A stretch of 63,796 nucleotides of DNA. Source: Achromobacter sp. ASV32 (GTDB lineage: Bacteria > Pseudomonadota > Gammaproteobacteria > Burkholderiales > Burkholderiaceae_B). The notes under the pieces were generated by a model. It saw nothing but the letters and a program-made list of their open reading frames with translations, had not been told where the DNA came from and did no database searches. The position numbers were made by a program, and so were the translations under genes. Below are positions 34,460-43,323 of this stretch, in pieces (within the stretch, counting starts at the first letter, position 1; every line of letters starts with the position of its first letter). The stretch is from contig NZ_JAELTJ010000020.1 of NCBI RefSeq assembly GCF_016428805.1, positions 1 to 63,796 of the forward strand, in the 5' to 3' direction.

Positions 34460-34696
34460 ATGGCACGCGTATGCCAAGTGACCGGCAAAGGCCCGATGGT
34501 GGGCAACAATGTTTCGCACGCGAACAACAAGACCAAGCGCCGCTTCCTGCCGAACCTGCAATCGCGCCGGTTCTGGGTTGAAAGCGAAAACCGCTGGGTT
34601 CGCCTGCGTGTTTCGGCCAAGGCCATCCGCACGATCGACAAGAACGGCATCGAAGCCGTGCTGGCCGACATGCGTGCCCGCGGCGAACTGGCCTAA
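34460..34696 (+). CDS. rpmB: 50S ribosomal protein L28
   Basis: A 78-residue basic protein, full length for L28. Start at ATG 34460 gives [40 protein letters not shown], the textbook L28 N terminus; upstream in-frame codons are leader. It binds 23S rRNA near the E site. It is followed by rpmG after 37 bases, the conserved rpmBG order. Confidence 0.98.
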   Translation: MARVCQVTGKGPMVGNNVSHANNKTKRRFLPNLQSRRFWVESENRWVRLRVSAKAIRTIDKNGIEAVLADMRARGELA

Positions 34697-34733
34697 TCGG
34701 CCCCCCGCCAATCTGACATACTAGGAGCACGAC

Positions 34734-34901
34734 ATGGCCAAAGGTATCCGCGAAAAGATCAAGCTCGAGTCGACTGCCGGCACGGGTCATTTCTACACGA
34801 CCACCAAGAACAAGCGCAACATGCCCGAGAAGATGCTGATCAAGAAATTTGATCCGGTCGCTCGCAAGCACGTGGACTACAAGGAAACCAAGCTGAAGTA
34901 A
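34734..34901 (+). CDS. rpmG: 50S ribosomal protein L33
   Basis: A 55-residue protein beginning [20 protein letters not shown] and ending [10 protein letters not shown], full length for L33, with AGGAG seven bases upstream. It is the zinc-free form: no Cys-x2-Cys pairs are present. The operon partner of rpmB, followed by a strong terminator. Confidence 0.97.
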   Translation: MAKGIREKIKLESTAGTGHFYTTTKNKRNMPEKMLIKKFDPVARKHVDYKETKLK

Positions 34902-34924
34902 TTCAGCCGGTATTCCGCTAGTCA

Positions 34925-34951
34925 AAAAGGCCCTGCTCCGCAGGGCCTTTT
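34925..34951 (+). terminator. Rho-independent terminator of rpmB-rpmG
   Basis: AAAAGGCCCTGC-TCC-GCAGGGCCTTTT forms a perfect 12-bp stem with a T-rich 3' side, 23 bases after the rpmG stop. Confidence 0.9.
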
Positions 34952-35132
34952 GCATTGGCGCGCGTTACTGCACGGGCGGGCCGCCGCATTGGCGTTTTTC
35001 CCATAACCGCCCCGTTTTTCTTGGCTTGCGGCGATCACCCATGCTTCAATTGGGCCGACACCGCCCCCGCGCCGGGTGCGCTCTGGCTTTCGGCGCGGCT
35101 TCATTCAAGCCCTCCAGCCTGCGATACCCGCC

Positions 35133-36356
35133 ATGCTCCGTCCCTGCCTGACCTTGCTGCGCCGCGCGCTCGCCCCCGCGCTTCTGGCCGTGGCGCTGAC
35201 CCCTGTCGCGTCCGCCAAAGACGCGGAACCGCCGATCCGCATCGGCGAGATCAACAGCTACAAAGCCATTCCCGCCTTCCTGGGCCCCTACAAGAAAGGC
35301 TGGCAGCTGGCGCTGGAAGAGGTCAACGCGTCCGGTGGCGTGCTGGGCCGCAAGCTCGAAGTCATCTCGCGCGACGACAACGGCAACCCCGGCGACTCGG
35401 TACGCGCCGCCCAGGAACTGCTGGCCCGCGAAAAGGTCGACCTGCTGTTCGGCGGCTTCCTGTCCAACACGGGCCTGGCGCTGACCGACTTCGCCAAGCA
35501 GCAGCAGGTGTTCTTCCTGGCCGCCGAGCCCCTGACCGACAAGATCACCTGGCAGGAAGGCAACCGCTATACCTACCGCCTGCGACCGTCCACCTGGATG
35601 CACGTGGCCGCCCTGGCGCCCAAGGCCCTGGCGCTGCGCAAGAAGCGCTGGGCCATCGTCTACCCCAACTACGAATACGGACAATCCGCCGTGGCCACCT
35701 TCAAGGCCATGATGAAGTCGTTCCAGTCCGACGTGGAATTCGTCGCCGAACAGGCCGTGCCGCTGGGCAAGGTGGACGCGGGCGCAGTGGTACAGGCGCT
35801 GGCGGACGCCAAGCCGGACGCGATCTTCAACGTGTTGTTCGCCGCCGACCTGACCCGCTTCGTGCGGGAAGGCAACACCCGCGGCCTGTTCGAGAACCGC
35901 GCCGTGGTCTCGGTGCTGTCCGGCGAACCCGAATACCTCGAGCCCCTGGGCGCCGACACGCCCACCGGCTGGATCGTCACTGGCTACCCCTGGTATGCCA
36001 TCGACACCCCTGCCAACAACGCCTTCGTCCAGGCCTACCGCAAGCGCTACAACGAAACGCCCAAGGTCGGCTCGGTGGTCGGCTACGCCTCGCTCATGTC
36101 GATCGCCCAGGGCCTGAAGGCCGCCGGCCAGGTCGACACCGAAAAGCTGGTCGATGCCTTCGCCGGCCTGAAAGTGGACACGCCCTACGGCCCGATCCAG
36201 TACCGCAAGATCGATCACCAGTCGACCATGGGCGTGTACGTCGGCGTCACCGCCGTGGAAGACGGCAAGGGCATCATGAAGGACTTCGCCTACATCGATG
36301 GCGCGCGCCTGCAACCGCAGGACGAGGTGGTGCGCAAGATGCGCCCGGCGCACTAA
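35133..36356 (+). CDS. Branched-chain amino acid type ABC transporter binding protein
   Basis: ATG 35133 gives 407 residues with a signal peptide (MLRPCLTLLRRALAPALLAVALTPVASA-KD) and a LivJ-like Venus-flytrap: IRIGEINSYKAIPAFLGPYKKGWQLALEEVNASGGVLGRKLEV, DDNGNPGDSVRAAQELLAREKVDLLFGG. These proteins bind amino acids, amides, urea or aromatic acids. It is followed after 13 bases by the fused permease gene, so it is the receptor of that importer. Confidence 0.9.
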   Translation: MLRPCLTLLRRALAPALLAVALTPVASAKDAEPPIRIGEINSYKAIPAFLGPYKKGWQLALEEVNASGGVLGRKLEVISRDDNGNPGDSVRAAQELLAREKVDLLFGGFLSNTGLALTDFAKQQQVFFLAAEPLTDKITWQEGNRYTYRLRPSTWMHVAALAPKALALRKKRWAIVYPNYEYGQSAVATFKAMMKSFQSDVEFVAEQAVPLGKVDAGAVVQALADAKPDAIFNVLFAADLTRFVREGNTRGLFENRAVVSVLSGEPEYLEPLGADTPTGWIVTGYPWYAIDTPANNAFVQAYRKRYNETPKVGSVVGYASLMSIAQGLKAAGQVDTEKLVDAFAGLKVDTPYGPIQYRKIDHQSTMGVYVGVTAVEDGKGIMKDFAYIDGARLQPQDEVVRKMRPAH

Positions 36357-36369
36357 CGAGCCCGCGGCA

Positions 36370-38244
36370 ATGAGCCTGTCCGGGCTGCTGTCGCAGCTGC
36401 TCAACGGCCTGGCCGATGCCAGCGCGCTGTTCCTGGTCGCCGCCGGCCTGTCGCTGATCTTCGGCGTCACACGGGTGGTGAATTTCGCGCATGGGTCCTT
36501 CTACATGCTGGGCGTCTACCTGGCCTGGACCTTCACCGGCTATTTCGGCAACGGGCCGGGCTATTGGGCCGGCCTGTTGCTGGCCGCCCTGGTTACCGGC
36601 CTGGTGGGCGCGGCCGCCGAACTGCTGGTGCTCAAGCGCCTGTACCGCGCGCCCGAATTGTTCCAGTTGCTGGCCACCTTTGCCCTGGTGCTGGTCATCG
36701 GCGATGCCGCACTGGCGTTGTGGGGTCCCGAAGACCTGTTCTCGGCGCGCGCGCCGGGTCTGTCGGGCGCGGTCGAGATCCTGGGACGCCGGTTTCCGCA
36801 ATACGACCTGCTGCTGATCGCCGCCGGCCCCGTGGTGCTGGGCCTGCTCTGGCTGCTGCTGATGCGCACGCGCTGGGGCCGCTTGCTGCGCGCCGCCTCG
36901 GAAAACCGCGACATGCTGGCCGCGCTGGGCGTCAACCAGGCCTGGCTGTTCACGTCCGCCTTCACCCTGGGCGCTTTCCTGGCCGGGCTGGGCGGCGCAT
37001 TGGCCGCGCCCCGCGTGCCCGCTACGTTGGGGCTGGACCTGGAAATCATCGCCAGCGCCTTTGTCGTCGTGGTGGTGGGCGGCCTGGGATCAATCCCCGG
37101 CGCGTTCCTGGCCGCGCTGCTGATCTGCTGCGTCAAGGCCGTGTTCGTCTTCATCGGCCAGGTGCAGATCGGACCGTGGGCGTTCAACCTGTCCAAACTG
37201 ACCTTGCTGGCCGAATTTGCCGTCATGGCGGTGGTGCTGGTGGCGCGCCCATGGGGCCTGCTGGGTAAACCGCCCGCGCCCTCGTCCCACACACCGGCCG
37301 CCGATCCGCCCATCGCCCCCGCGGGCCGCCGCCTGCGCTGGGCCTATGGCGCGCTGCTCGGGCTGCTGGCGCTGGCGCCGTTGGCAGCGGCGCAGTGGCC
37401 CTACCTGGGCATCCTGCTGACCGAGGTGCTGATCGCCGCCCTGTTTGCCGCCAGCCTGCATTTCCTGACCGGCCTGGCGGGCATGACCACGTTCGGCCAC
37501 GCGGCCTGGTTCGGCCTGGGCGCCTATGGCGCCGCCCTGCTCCTGAAGCTGGCGGCATTGCCGATGGAAGCCGCGCTGTTGCTGGGCCCGCTTGCCGCGG
37601 TGCTGGGCGCGCTGCTGTTCGGCTGGTTCTGCGTGCGCCTGTCCGGCGTCTACCTGGCCATGCTGACCCTGGCGGTGGCGCAGATCCTGTGGGCGCTGGC
37701 CTATCAATGGGACGACGTCACCGGCGGCAGCAACGGCCTGATCGGGCTGTGGCCCTCGCGCTGGCTGGCGCAGGGCCCGGGCTTCTATTACGTGACGCTG
37801 GTCCTGTGCGCGCTGGGCATCTGGTGGCTGCGGCGGCTGGCGTTTTCGCCGCTGGGCTACGCCCTGCGCGGCGTACGTGACTCCGCCTTGCGCGCCGAGG
37901 CGCTGGGCATGGATACGCGGCGCATCCAATGGGCCGGCTTCGTCGCCGCCTCGCTGGCGGCCGGCCTGGCCGGCTCGCTGTATGCGTTTTCCAAAGGCAG
38001 CATCGCCCCGGATGCGCTCAGCGTCAGCCGGTCGGTGGATGGCCTGGTGATGGTGTTGCTGGGCGGCTTGCAAACGCTGGCCGGTCCCCTGGTCGGCGCC
38101 GCGTCCTACACCTGGCTGCAGGACGTCGCGGCGCGCAGCACCGAATACTGGCACGCCGTACTGGGGCTGGCCATTCTGGCGCTGGTCATGGTGTTCCCGG
38201 CAGGCCTGGCCGGCGCGGCCAGGCGGCTGCGGAGGCGCCCATGA
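36370..38244 (+). CDS. Fused LivH-LivM branched-chain amino acid type ABC permease
   Basis: A single open frame of 624 residues joins both permeases. Residues 1-300 are LivH-like (SLIFGVTRVVNFAHGSFYMLGVYLAW, then VGGLGSIPGAFLAALLI). A Pro/Ala-rich linker of about 25 residues (GKPPAPSSHTPAADPPIAP) leads into a LivM-like half (GLAGMTTFGHAAWFGLGAYGAALLLK, MLTLAVAQILWALAYQWDDVTGGSNGL). No frameshift or stop is seen at the junction. Start ATG 36370 follows the binding protein directly; upstream in-frame sequence belongs to that gene. It overlaps livG by 4 bases. Confidence 0.92.
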   Translation: MSLSGLLSQLLNGLADASALFLVAAGLSLIFGVTRVVNFAHGSFYMLGVYLAWTFTGYFGNGPGYWAGLLLAALVTGLVGAAAELLVLKRLYRAPELFQLLATFALVLVIGDAALALWGPEDLFSARAPGLSGAVEILGRRFPQYDLLLIAAGPVVLGLLWLLLMRTRWGRLLRAASENRDMLAALGVNQAWLFTSAFTLGAFLAGLGGALAAPRVPATLGLDLEIIASAFVVVVVGGLGSIPGAFLAALLICCVKAVFVFIGQVQIGPWAFNLSKLTLLAEFAVMAVVLVARPWGLLGKPPAPSSHTPAADPPIAPAGRRLRWAYGALLGLLALAPLAAAQWPYLGILLTEVLIAALFAASLHFLTGLAGMTTFGHAAWFGLGAYGAALLLKLAALPMEAALLLGPLAAVLGALLFGWFCVRLSGVYLAMLTLAVAQILWALAYQWDDVTGGSNGLIGLWPSRWLAQGPGFYYVTLVLCALGIWWLRRLAFSPLGYALRGVRDSALRAEALGMDTRRIQWAGFVAASLAAGLAGSLYAFSKGSIAPDALSVSRSVDGLVMVLLGGLQTLAGPLVGAASYTWLQDVAARSTEYWHAVLGLAILALVMVFPAGLAGAARRLRRRP

Positions 38245-38999
38245 ACGGCCCGCTCCTGCAGGTGCGCCAATTGCGCAAATCGTTCGGCGGCATCGATGCG
38301 CTGGCGGATGTGTCGTTCCAGCTGGAAGCCGGCCAGATGCTGGCCTTGATCGGCCCGAACGGCGCAGGCAAATCCACCTGCTTCAATGTGCTGGGCGGGC
38401 AATTGCGTCCGGATGCCGGTTCCGTGCGCCTGGACGGCCGCGAACTGGTCGGGCTGTCGGCCGGCAGGATCTGCCGGCTGGGCGTGGGCCGCACCTTCCA
38501 GACCGCCGCCACCTTCCGTTCCATGACCGTGCTGGAAAACGTGCAGACCGCGCTGCTGTCGCGCGACCGCCTGCAGTTTCGCCCCTGGCGCCGCGCCGCG
38601 GCGCATGGCGCCGACGAAGCGCGGGCCCTGCTCGCGCAGGTCCAGATGGCGGGCCAAGCCAGCGTGCCCTGCGGCGTGCTGGCCTACGGCGAGGTCAAGC
38701 GGGTGGAGCTGGCGATGGCGCTGGCACACCGGCCCCGCCTGCTGTTGATGGACGAGCCTACCGCCGGCATGGCCACCAACGAACGCCACGCGCTGATGCG
38801 CCTGACGCGCGAACTGGCCGATACCCAGCGCATGGCGGTGCTGTTCACCGAGCACAGCCTGGACGTGGTCTTCAAGCACGCCGATCGCATCGCCGTGCTG
38901 GTGCGCGGCAGCCTGCTGGCCGAAGGCCCGCCCGGCAGCATCGCGGCCGACGAACGGGTCAAGGCCGCCTATCTCGGCACCGAAACGCCGCAAACCTGA
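38241..38999 (+). CDS. livG: Branched-chain amino acid type ABC transporter ATPase, LivG-like
   Basis: A 252-residue ATPase with Walker A GPNGAGKST (residues 40-48), Q-loop region GVGRTFQTAATF and Walker B LLLMDEPTAGM. The signature is GVLAYGEVKRVELAMAL, the Tyr-Gly form usual in LivG. The switch His is in FTEHSLDVV. The expected second ATPase, LivF, is not downstream: a converging SulP gene follows after 13 bases. Either LivG acts as a homodimer or LivF is elsewhere. Confidence 0.92.
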   Translation: MNGPLLQVRQLRKSFGGIDALADVSFQLEAGQMLALIGPNGAGKSTCFNVLGGQLRPDAGSVRLDGRELVGLSAGRICRLGVGRTFQTAATFRSMTVLENVQTALLSRDRLQFRPWRRAAAHGADEARALLAQVQMAGQASVPCGVLAYGEVKRVELAMALAHRPRLLLMDEPTAGMATNERHALMRLTRELADTQRMAVLFTEHSLDVVFKHADRIAVLVRGSLLAEGPPGSIAADERVKAAYLGTETPQT

Positions 39000-39012
39000 T
39001 GCGTGCGCGGAT

Positions 39013-40800
39013 TCAGCCGCCGGACTGCGGGCTGTCCGGTTGGCATTCCCAGAACACCTTGGCCTTGCAGCCCGCGCAGACGCCGCGATCCAGTTTGGCG
39101 TAGATGACGTGCAGGGCCGTGGCCTTGTCGGGAAACACGTGGTCCGCGCCCAGCCTGTCCAGGAAACCCGTGCGGCGCCACATCGCCAGCACTTCCGGCC
39201 GCGGCCGGTGAAAGTAGAGGTCTCCCCCCATGGCGCGGCGGGCCGCCAGCTCGTCTTCCCAGACCTGTGCGCCGGCCAGGTCGATGAAATTCATGCTCTT
39301 GGCCATGACCAGCAGATGGCGCGGCGCACCAGGCGCGGCACGCAATTCCTGCAGGCGCTGCGCCACGTGCGCGGCGGCGCCGAAATACACCGACCCTTCC
39401 ATGCGCAACAGCTTGAGCTGCGGGCATTCCGGCAAGGCGTCATCCTGCGCCTCCAGCACCACGAAGCGGCGATCCAGGCCGCGCGAGTCAAAGCCCATCG
39501 TGCGCATCGCCGGCCGCGACGTGCGATGCAGGTACGCCATCAGCGACAGCACGGTGCCCAGCAGAATGGCCACCTCCATGCGAATGGTGACGGTGGCCAG
39601 CAACGTGGCCGCGGCGATCGCGCTTTCGCCAGGCTGGGTACGGATCAACTGCCGCCAGCGCGGCACGTCCAGCAGGGTCCAGGCCACCAGCAGCAGCAAG
39701 CCCGCGATGGCCGCGTGCGGAATCTGCGCCAGCAACGGCCCGGTCAGTGCCACCAGCACCATCAGCAACAGCGCCGAAAACACCGCCGCCAGCGGCGTGC
39801 GAGCGCCCGCCTCGAAATTGGGAATTGACCGGTTCAGCGAGCCGCAGGACAGATAGCAGGAAAAGAATCCCCCCACCACGTTGGACAGCCCCTGCCCCAC
39901 GAATTCACGATTGGCGTCGATACGCTGGCCCGAACGCGCGGCCACCGCCTTGGCGATGGAAATCGACTGCGCCAGCGCCACGATGGTCAACGCGAAAGCC
40001 AGGCTCAGCAGGTCCGGCAAGGCGCGCCAGTCGACACTGGGCACATGGAATGGCGGCCAGGGTTGCGCCAGGTCGCCCAGCACCGGCACCCCCGCGGCGC
40101 CATGCAGCGCGCTCGACGCATTGAACGCGGCCGCAGCGAGCGCCCCCGCCGCCAGGCCGGCCAGCATGTAGGGCTTGCGCCTGTCCCACCGCTTGACCAG
40201 CAGCGCGGCCGCCAGCGTCACCGCCGTCACCAGTACCGCGCCAATCTGGATCTGGTCGGCGTTCGCCGCCAGGCTGGCCAACAGCGCGCCGGCGCCATGC
40301 GAGGCCGGCGCGGGCAGGCCCAACGCGTCTTTCAAGGCATGCACGGCGATCAGCAAGGCCGCGCCGCTGGTAAAACCGAACAGCGCCGACGGTGAAATGA
40401 AATGCGCCAGAGACCCCAGGCGCAATGCGCCCACCAGCCATTGCATCAGCCCGACCAGCACCGTTACGGCCAGGGCCAGCTCGATATAGCCGGGGCTGCC
40501 CGCCACCGCCAGCGGCGTCAGCACGGCAAACAGCGCCAGTGAATTCGCGTTGGTGGGGCCCGACATGACATGGCGGCTGGAGCCGAACAGCGCTGCCACG
40601 ATACAGGGCACGATGGCCGAATACAGGCCATATTGCGGCGGCAGCCCGGCCAGCGTGGCGAACGCCACGCCCTGCGGCAACACCAACAGCGCCCCCAGCA
40701 ACCCGGCCGTCAGGTCCGCGCGCAGCGTCGCGGGGCCGACTTCCGGCACCCAATCGCCAAACACGCGCGTCAGCCACGCCTTGCGTCCCGCCACCGTCAT
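39013..40800 (-). CDS. SulP-family anion transporter with STAS domain
   Basis: A 595-residue SLC26/SulP transporter. The membrane part includes LVLPQGVAFATLAGLPPQYGLYSAIVPCIVAALFGSSRHVMSGPTNANSLALFA and FVGQGLSNVVGGFFSCYLSCGSLNRSIPNFEAGARTPLA. A cytoplasmic STAS domain occupies about residues 440-560, and a short Cys-rich tail (DRGVCAGCKAKVFWECQ) ends the protein. Relatives carry sulfate, bicarbonate, dicarboxylates or other anions. It starts 36 bases after the phosphonopyruvate hydrolase gene and is probably co-transcribed with it. Confidence 0.92.
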   Translation of the reverse strand: MTVAGRKAWLTRVFGDWVPEVGPATLRADLTAGLLGALLVLPQGVAFATLAGLPPQYGLYSAIVPCIVAALFGSSRHVMSGPTNANSLALFAVLTPLAVAGSPGYIELALAVTVLVGLMQWLVGALRLGSLAHFISPSALFGFTSGAALLIAVHALKDALGLPAPASHGAGALLASLAANADQIQIGAVLVTAVTLAAALLVKRWDRRKPYMLAGLAAGALAAAAFNASSALHGAAGVPVLGDLAQPWPPFHVPSVDWRALPDLLSLAFALTIVALAQSISIAKAVAARSGQRIDANREFVGQGLSNVVGGFFSCYLSCGSLNRSIPNFEAGARTPLAAVFSALLLMVLVALTGPLLAQIPHAAIAGLLLLVAWTLLDVPRWRQLIRTQPGESAIAAATLLATVTIRMEVAILLGTVLSLMAYLHRTSRPAMRTMGFDSRGLDRRFVVLEAQDDALPECPQLKLLRMEGSVYFGAAAHVAQRLQELRAAPGAPRHLLVMAKSMNFIDLAGAQVWEDELAARRAMGGDLYFHRPRPEVLAMWRRTGFLDRLGADHVFPDKATALHVIYAKLDRGVCAGCKAKVFWECQPDSPQSGG

Positions 40801-40836
40801 TGCCCCACCCCTGGTTTTCTTCGGCCGCCAGCGCGC

Positions 40837-41709
40837 TCAGCGCAGGAACTTGCGTTCCAGCTCGCGCATGCCCGCGTCGCCTTGAAGGGCGATGATATCG
40901 CGCACCGTCGGTAAACCGGCATCCACGGCATGAATGCCGCCGTCCTGCCGGATGCGGGCAAACACGTCGCGCATCGCGCCCACGGCCGCACGAATCGCAT
41001 GGTTGCCGTAAATCACCAATCCGACCTTGCCCAGCGCCTGGATATCGGCCTCGCGCAGCTGCGGATAGGCGGTGGGCACCAGCACCAGCGGCACGTGACC
41101 GCGCCAGGCGGCGATAAAGGCCAGTACCTCATCGGGCGTGGTTTGCTTGGAATGGATCAGGATGGCGTCGGCGCCGGCGGCCTCGTAGGCCGACGCGCGC
41201 GCCAGGGCCTCGGCCTGGCCCAGGCCGGCGATCAGCGCCTCGGTGCGGGCAATGACGCAGAAATCCGCGTCGCGGCGCGCCGCGCATGCGGCTTCGATCT
41301 TGCCCAGGAACTCTTGCGTGCGCACCAGTTCCTGGCGCCCATCGGCGCGCAGGCTGGTGTCCTTGGGAAAGGTCTTGTCTTCCATCACCACCGCGGACAC
41401 GCCCGCCGCTTCGTATTGCGGTACGGCATAGGCCACGTTGATGGCATTGCCGAATCCGGTGTCGATATCCGCGATGACCGGCACGTCGACCGCGGCGGCG
41501 ATGGCCCGCATCATGTCCAGGTGCTGGCCGGCCGACAGGATGTTGGCATCAGGCACCGCGTAGCTGGCCGACAATTCGAAGCCGCTGCCCCAGATGGCGT
41601 CGAACCCCGCCTCGGCCGCCAACTTGGCCGACAAGGGGTTGTGCGCCGACATGGCGTGCATCAAGGCGGATTCCTGCAGCTTCTGGCGAAAACGGGCGTG
41701 ACGGGACAT
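40837..41709 (-). CDS. palA: Probable phosphonopyruvate hydrolase (PEP mutase/isocitrate lyase superfamily)
   Basis: A 290-residue enzyme from ATG 41709. It closely resembles the phosphonopyruvate hydrolase described from Variovorax (PalA), as far as I recall that sequence: AAEAGFDAIWGSGFELSASYAVPDANILS, VIADIDTGFGNAINV, VVMEDKTFPKDTSLRADGRQELVRTQEF, GADAILIHSKQTTPDEVLAFI and IYGNHAIRAAVGAMRDVFARIR. It would cleave phosphonopyruvate to pyruvate and phosphate. PEP mutase is the main alternative. The phosphonoalanine transaminase and phosphonate carrier found with PalA elsewhere are missing here. Confidence 0.8.
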   Translation of the reverse strand: MSRHARFRQKLQESALMHAMSAHNPLSAKLAAEAGFDAIWGSGFELSASYAVPDANILSAGQHLDMMRAIAAAVDVPVIADIDTGFGNAINVAYAVPQYEAAGVSAVVMEDKTFPKDTSLRADGRQELVRTQEFLGKIEAACAARRDADFCVIARTEALIAGLGQAEALARASAYEAAGADAILIHSKQTTPDEVLAFIAAWRGHVPLVLVPTAYPQLREADIQALGKVGLVIYGNHAIRAAVGAMRDVFARIRQDGGIHAVDAGLPTVRDIIALQGDAGMRELERKFLR

Positions 41710-41795
41710 GGGACGGGCAACCGGTATCCGGTGCGCAGCGCCCCGGCCAAGGCATTTTTTACACCAAATGGCGTGCCCGCTCACTCATGCCGGCA

Positions 41796-42947
41796 CTATC
41801 CGCGCCACCACAAACGAATGGAATCCCACGCACGCCCGACGAATCCGGCCTCGGCCACCGGCTCCAGCGCCACCACCGGAAACTGCATGGCGGGTTTGCC
41901 ATCGACCATGACGCGCAGCGACCCCACCGTGGCCTGCGCCGCGATCGGCGCCACCAGCGGATCCTGCGGTGTCCAGACCGGCTCGACCTTGGCGCCGACC
42001 GGCACGGTCACATAGGCATCGCGCGCAAAACCGGCTTTCAGCGTGTCGGCCTGGCCTTTCCAGACCTCGGGCGTGGCCACCGGCTGCCCCTTGGCATACA
42101 GCTTGACGGTCTTGAAGCCCTGGAATCCCCACTCCAGCAACTCGCGGCTTTCCTGGGTGCGCAGCTTGTCCGACGCCGTGCCCACCACCACCGTGATCAG
42201 GCGCCGCTGGTCGCGGCCATTCGGACGGCGCGCCGTCGCCACGATGCAGTAGCCGGCGGCTTCGGTGTGGCCGGTCTTCAGGCCATCCACGCTGGGATCC
42301 AGCCACAAGAGGCGGTTGCGATTGGGTTGGGTGATGTTGTTATAGGTAAAGGTCTTGGCCGAATCGTAGGCCCGGTACAGCTCGGGATAATCGCGGATAA
42401 AGCGCGTGGCCAGGATGGACAGGTCGCTGACGGTCGAATACGTGCCCGGGTCCGGCAGCCCGTGCGGGCTGGCGAAATGCGTGCCATGCAGGCCCAGTTT
42501 CACGGCCGTGTCGTTCATGCGGGCCACAAAGGCCTCGACGCTGCCCGACACGGCCTCGGCCAGCGCGATGGCGGCATCGTTGCCCGACTGGATCATCAGG
42601 CCGCGCAGCAACAGGTCCACCGAGACCTTGGAGCCCGGCTCCAGGAACATCTTCGAACTACCCGCCGGCACCTTCCAGGCCCGCGTCGAGATGGTCACCT
42701 TCTGGTCGGGCGAGATTTCCTTGTCATGCAGGGCGCTGAACACCACGTACGCGGTCATGATCTTGGTGAGCGAGGCCGGCTCGATCCGGGCGTTGGCCCC
42801 TTGCGATGCGATCACCTGTCCGCTGGTCTCGTCCAGCAGCAACCAGGCCTTGGCAGACAGGTCCGGCTGGGGCATCGATTGCGCCATGGCGCCTGAAATA
42901 CACGCGGTCGCAACGAGCAGGCTCGCCGCCAACTTCTTCATCAACAT
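41796..42947 (-). CDS. dacC: D-alanyl-D-alanine carboxypeptidase (PBP5/6 class)
   Basis: A 383-residue periplasmic, C-terminally anchored low-molecular-weight penicillin-binding protein. Signal peptide MLMKKLAASLLVATACISGAMA is followed by the three active-site motifs: Ser59-Leu-Thr-Lys62, Ser121-Gly-Asn and Lys224-Thr-Gly. The C-terminal beta domain ends in an amphipathic anchor (AWDSIRLWWRG). It trims the terminal D-Ala of peptidoglycan pentapeptides. ATG 42941 (MKKLAAS) is an equally possible start. Confidence 0.94.
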   Translation of the reverse strand: MLMKKLAASLLVATACISGAMAQSMPQPDLSAKAWLLLDETSGQVIASQGANARIEPASLTKIMTAYVVFSALHDKEISPDQKVTISTRAWKVPAGSSKMFLEPGSKVSVDLLLRGLMIQSGNDAAIALAEAVSGSVEAFVARMNDTAVKLGLHGTHFASPHGLPDPGTYSTVSDLSILATRFIRDYPELYRAYDSAKTFTYNNITQPNRNRLLWLDPSVDGLKTGHTEAAGYCIVATARRPNGRDQRRLITVVVGTASDKLRTQESRELLEWGFQGFKTVKLYAKGQPVATPEVWKGQADTLKAGFARDAYVTVPVGAKVEPVWTPQDPLVAPIAAQATVGSLRVMVDGKPAMQFPVVALEPVAEAGFVGRAWDSIRLWWRG

Positions 42948-43323
42948 ATAGCTGCTTCACTTCCATGCAGGGTGGGGATGGCGCGCCGGCGGCCGGAAAA
43001 CAAGCGACCGCCAGGCCGCCGCCCCACCTGCCGATGCGCGTCGCGATGCATTGGAACACGCCGCGCCCGGATGGTTCAAAACCCCTGCAGCCAAGTGTTT
43101 TCTGCGTTGCGCATGACACTGAAAAAATCGCTGCGATTGTCACGACATTTTGCGAGAGCCCTTGCAGAAAGGGTTTTTCTGCGTGGAAAACAACAAACAT
43201 TGATCGAAAGGCCCGCGGAAAGGCGCAAAAATCGCCGCGCTTCCGCTATCATCGGGCGCGTAGCGTTAAACGCCGATACCCGGCGCGCGCTGCCCCAATG
43301 TCCTCAACATACGGATTTTGACC
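42948..43323. other. 376-bp divergent region between dacC and HU-like gene
   Basis: No gene recognised. Visible structures are AATCGC-T-GCGATT (43126-43138) and GCAGAAA-N5-TTTCTGC (43164-43182); both could be regulatory or leader hairpins. Small open frames on either strand lack family resemblance. Confidence 0.5.

Noticed and set aside
36298-36369. Possibility that the LivH-LivM fusion is a frameshift artefact
   Set aside because: Both halves are complete, joined by a composition-typical linker with no stop or frame change, so a real fusion is the simplest reading from this sequence.
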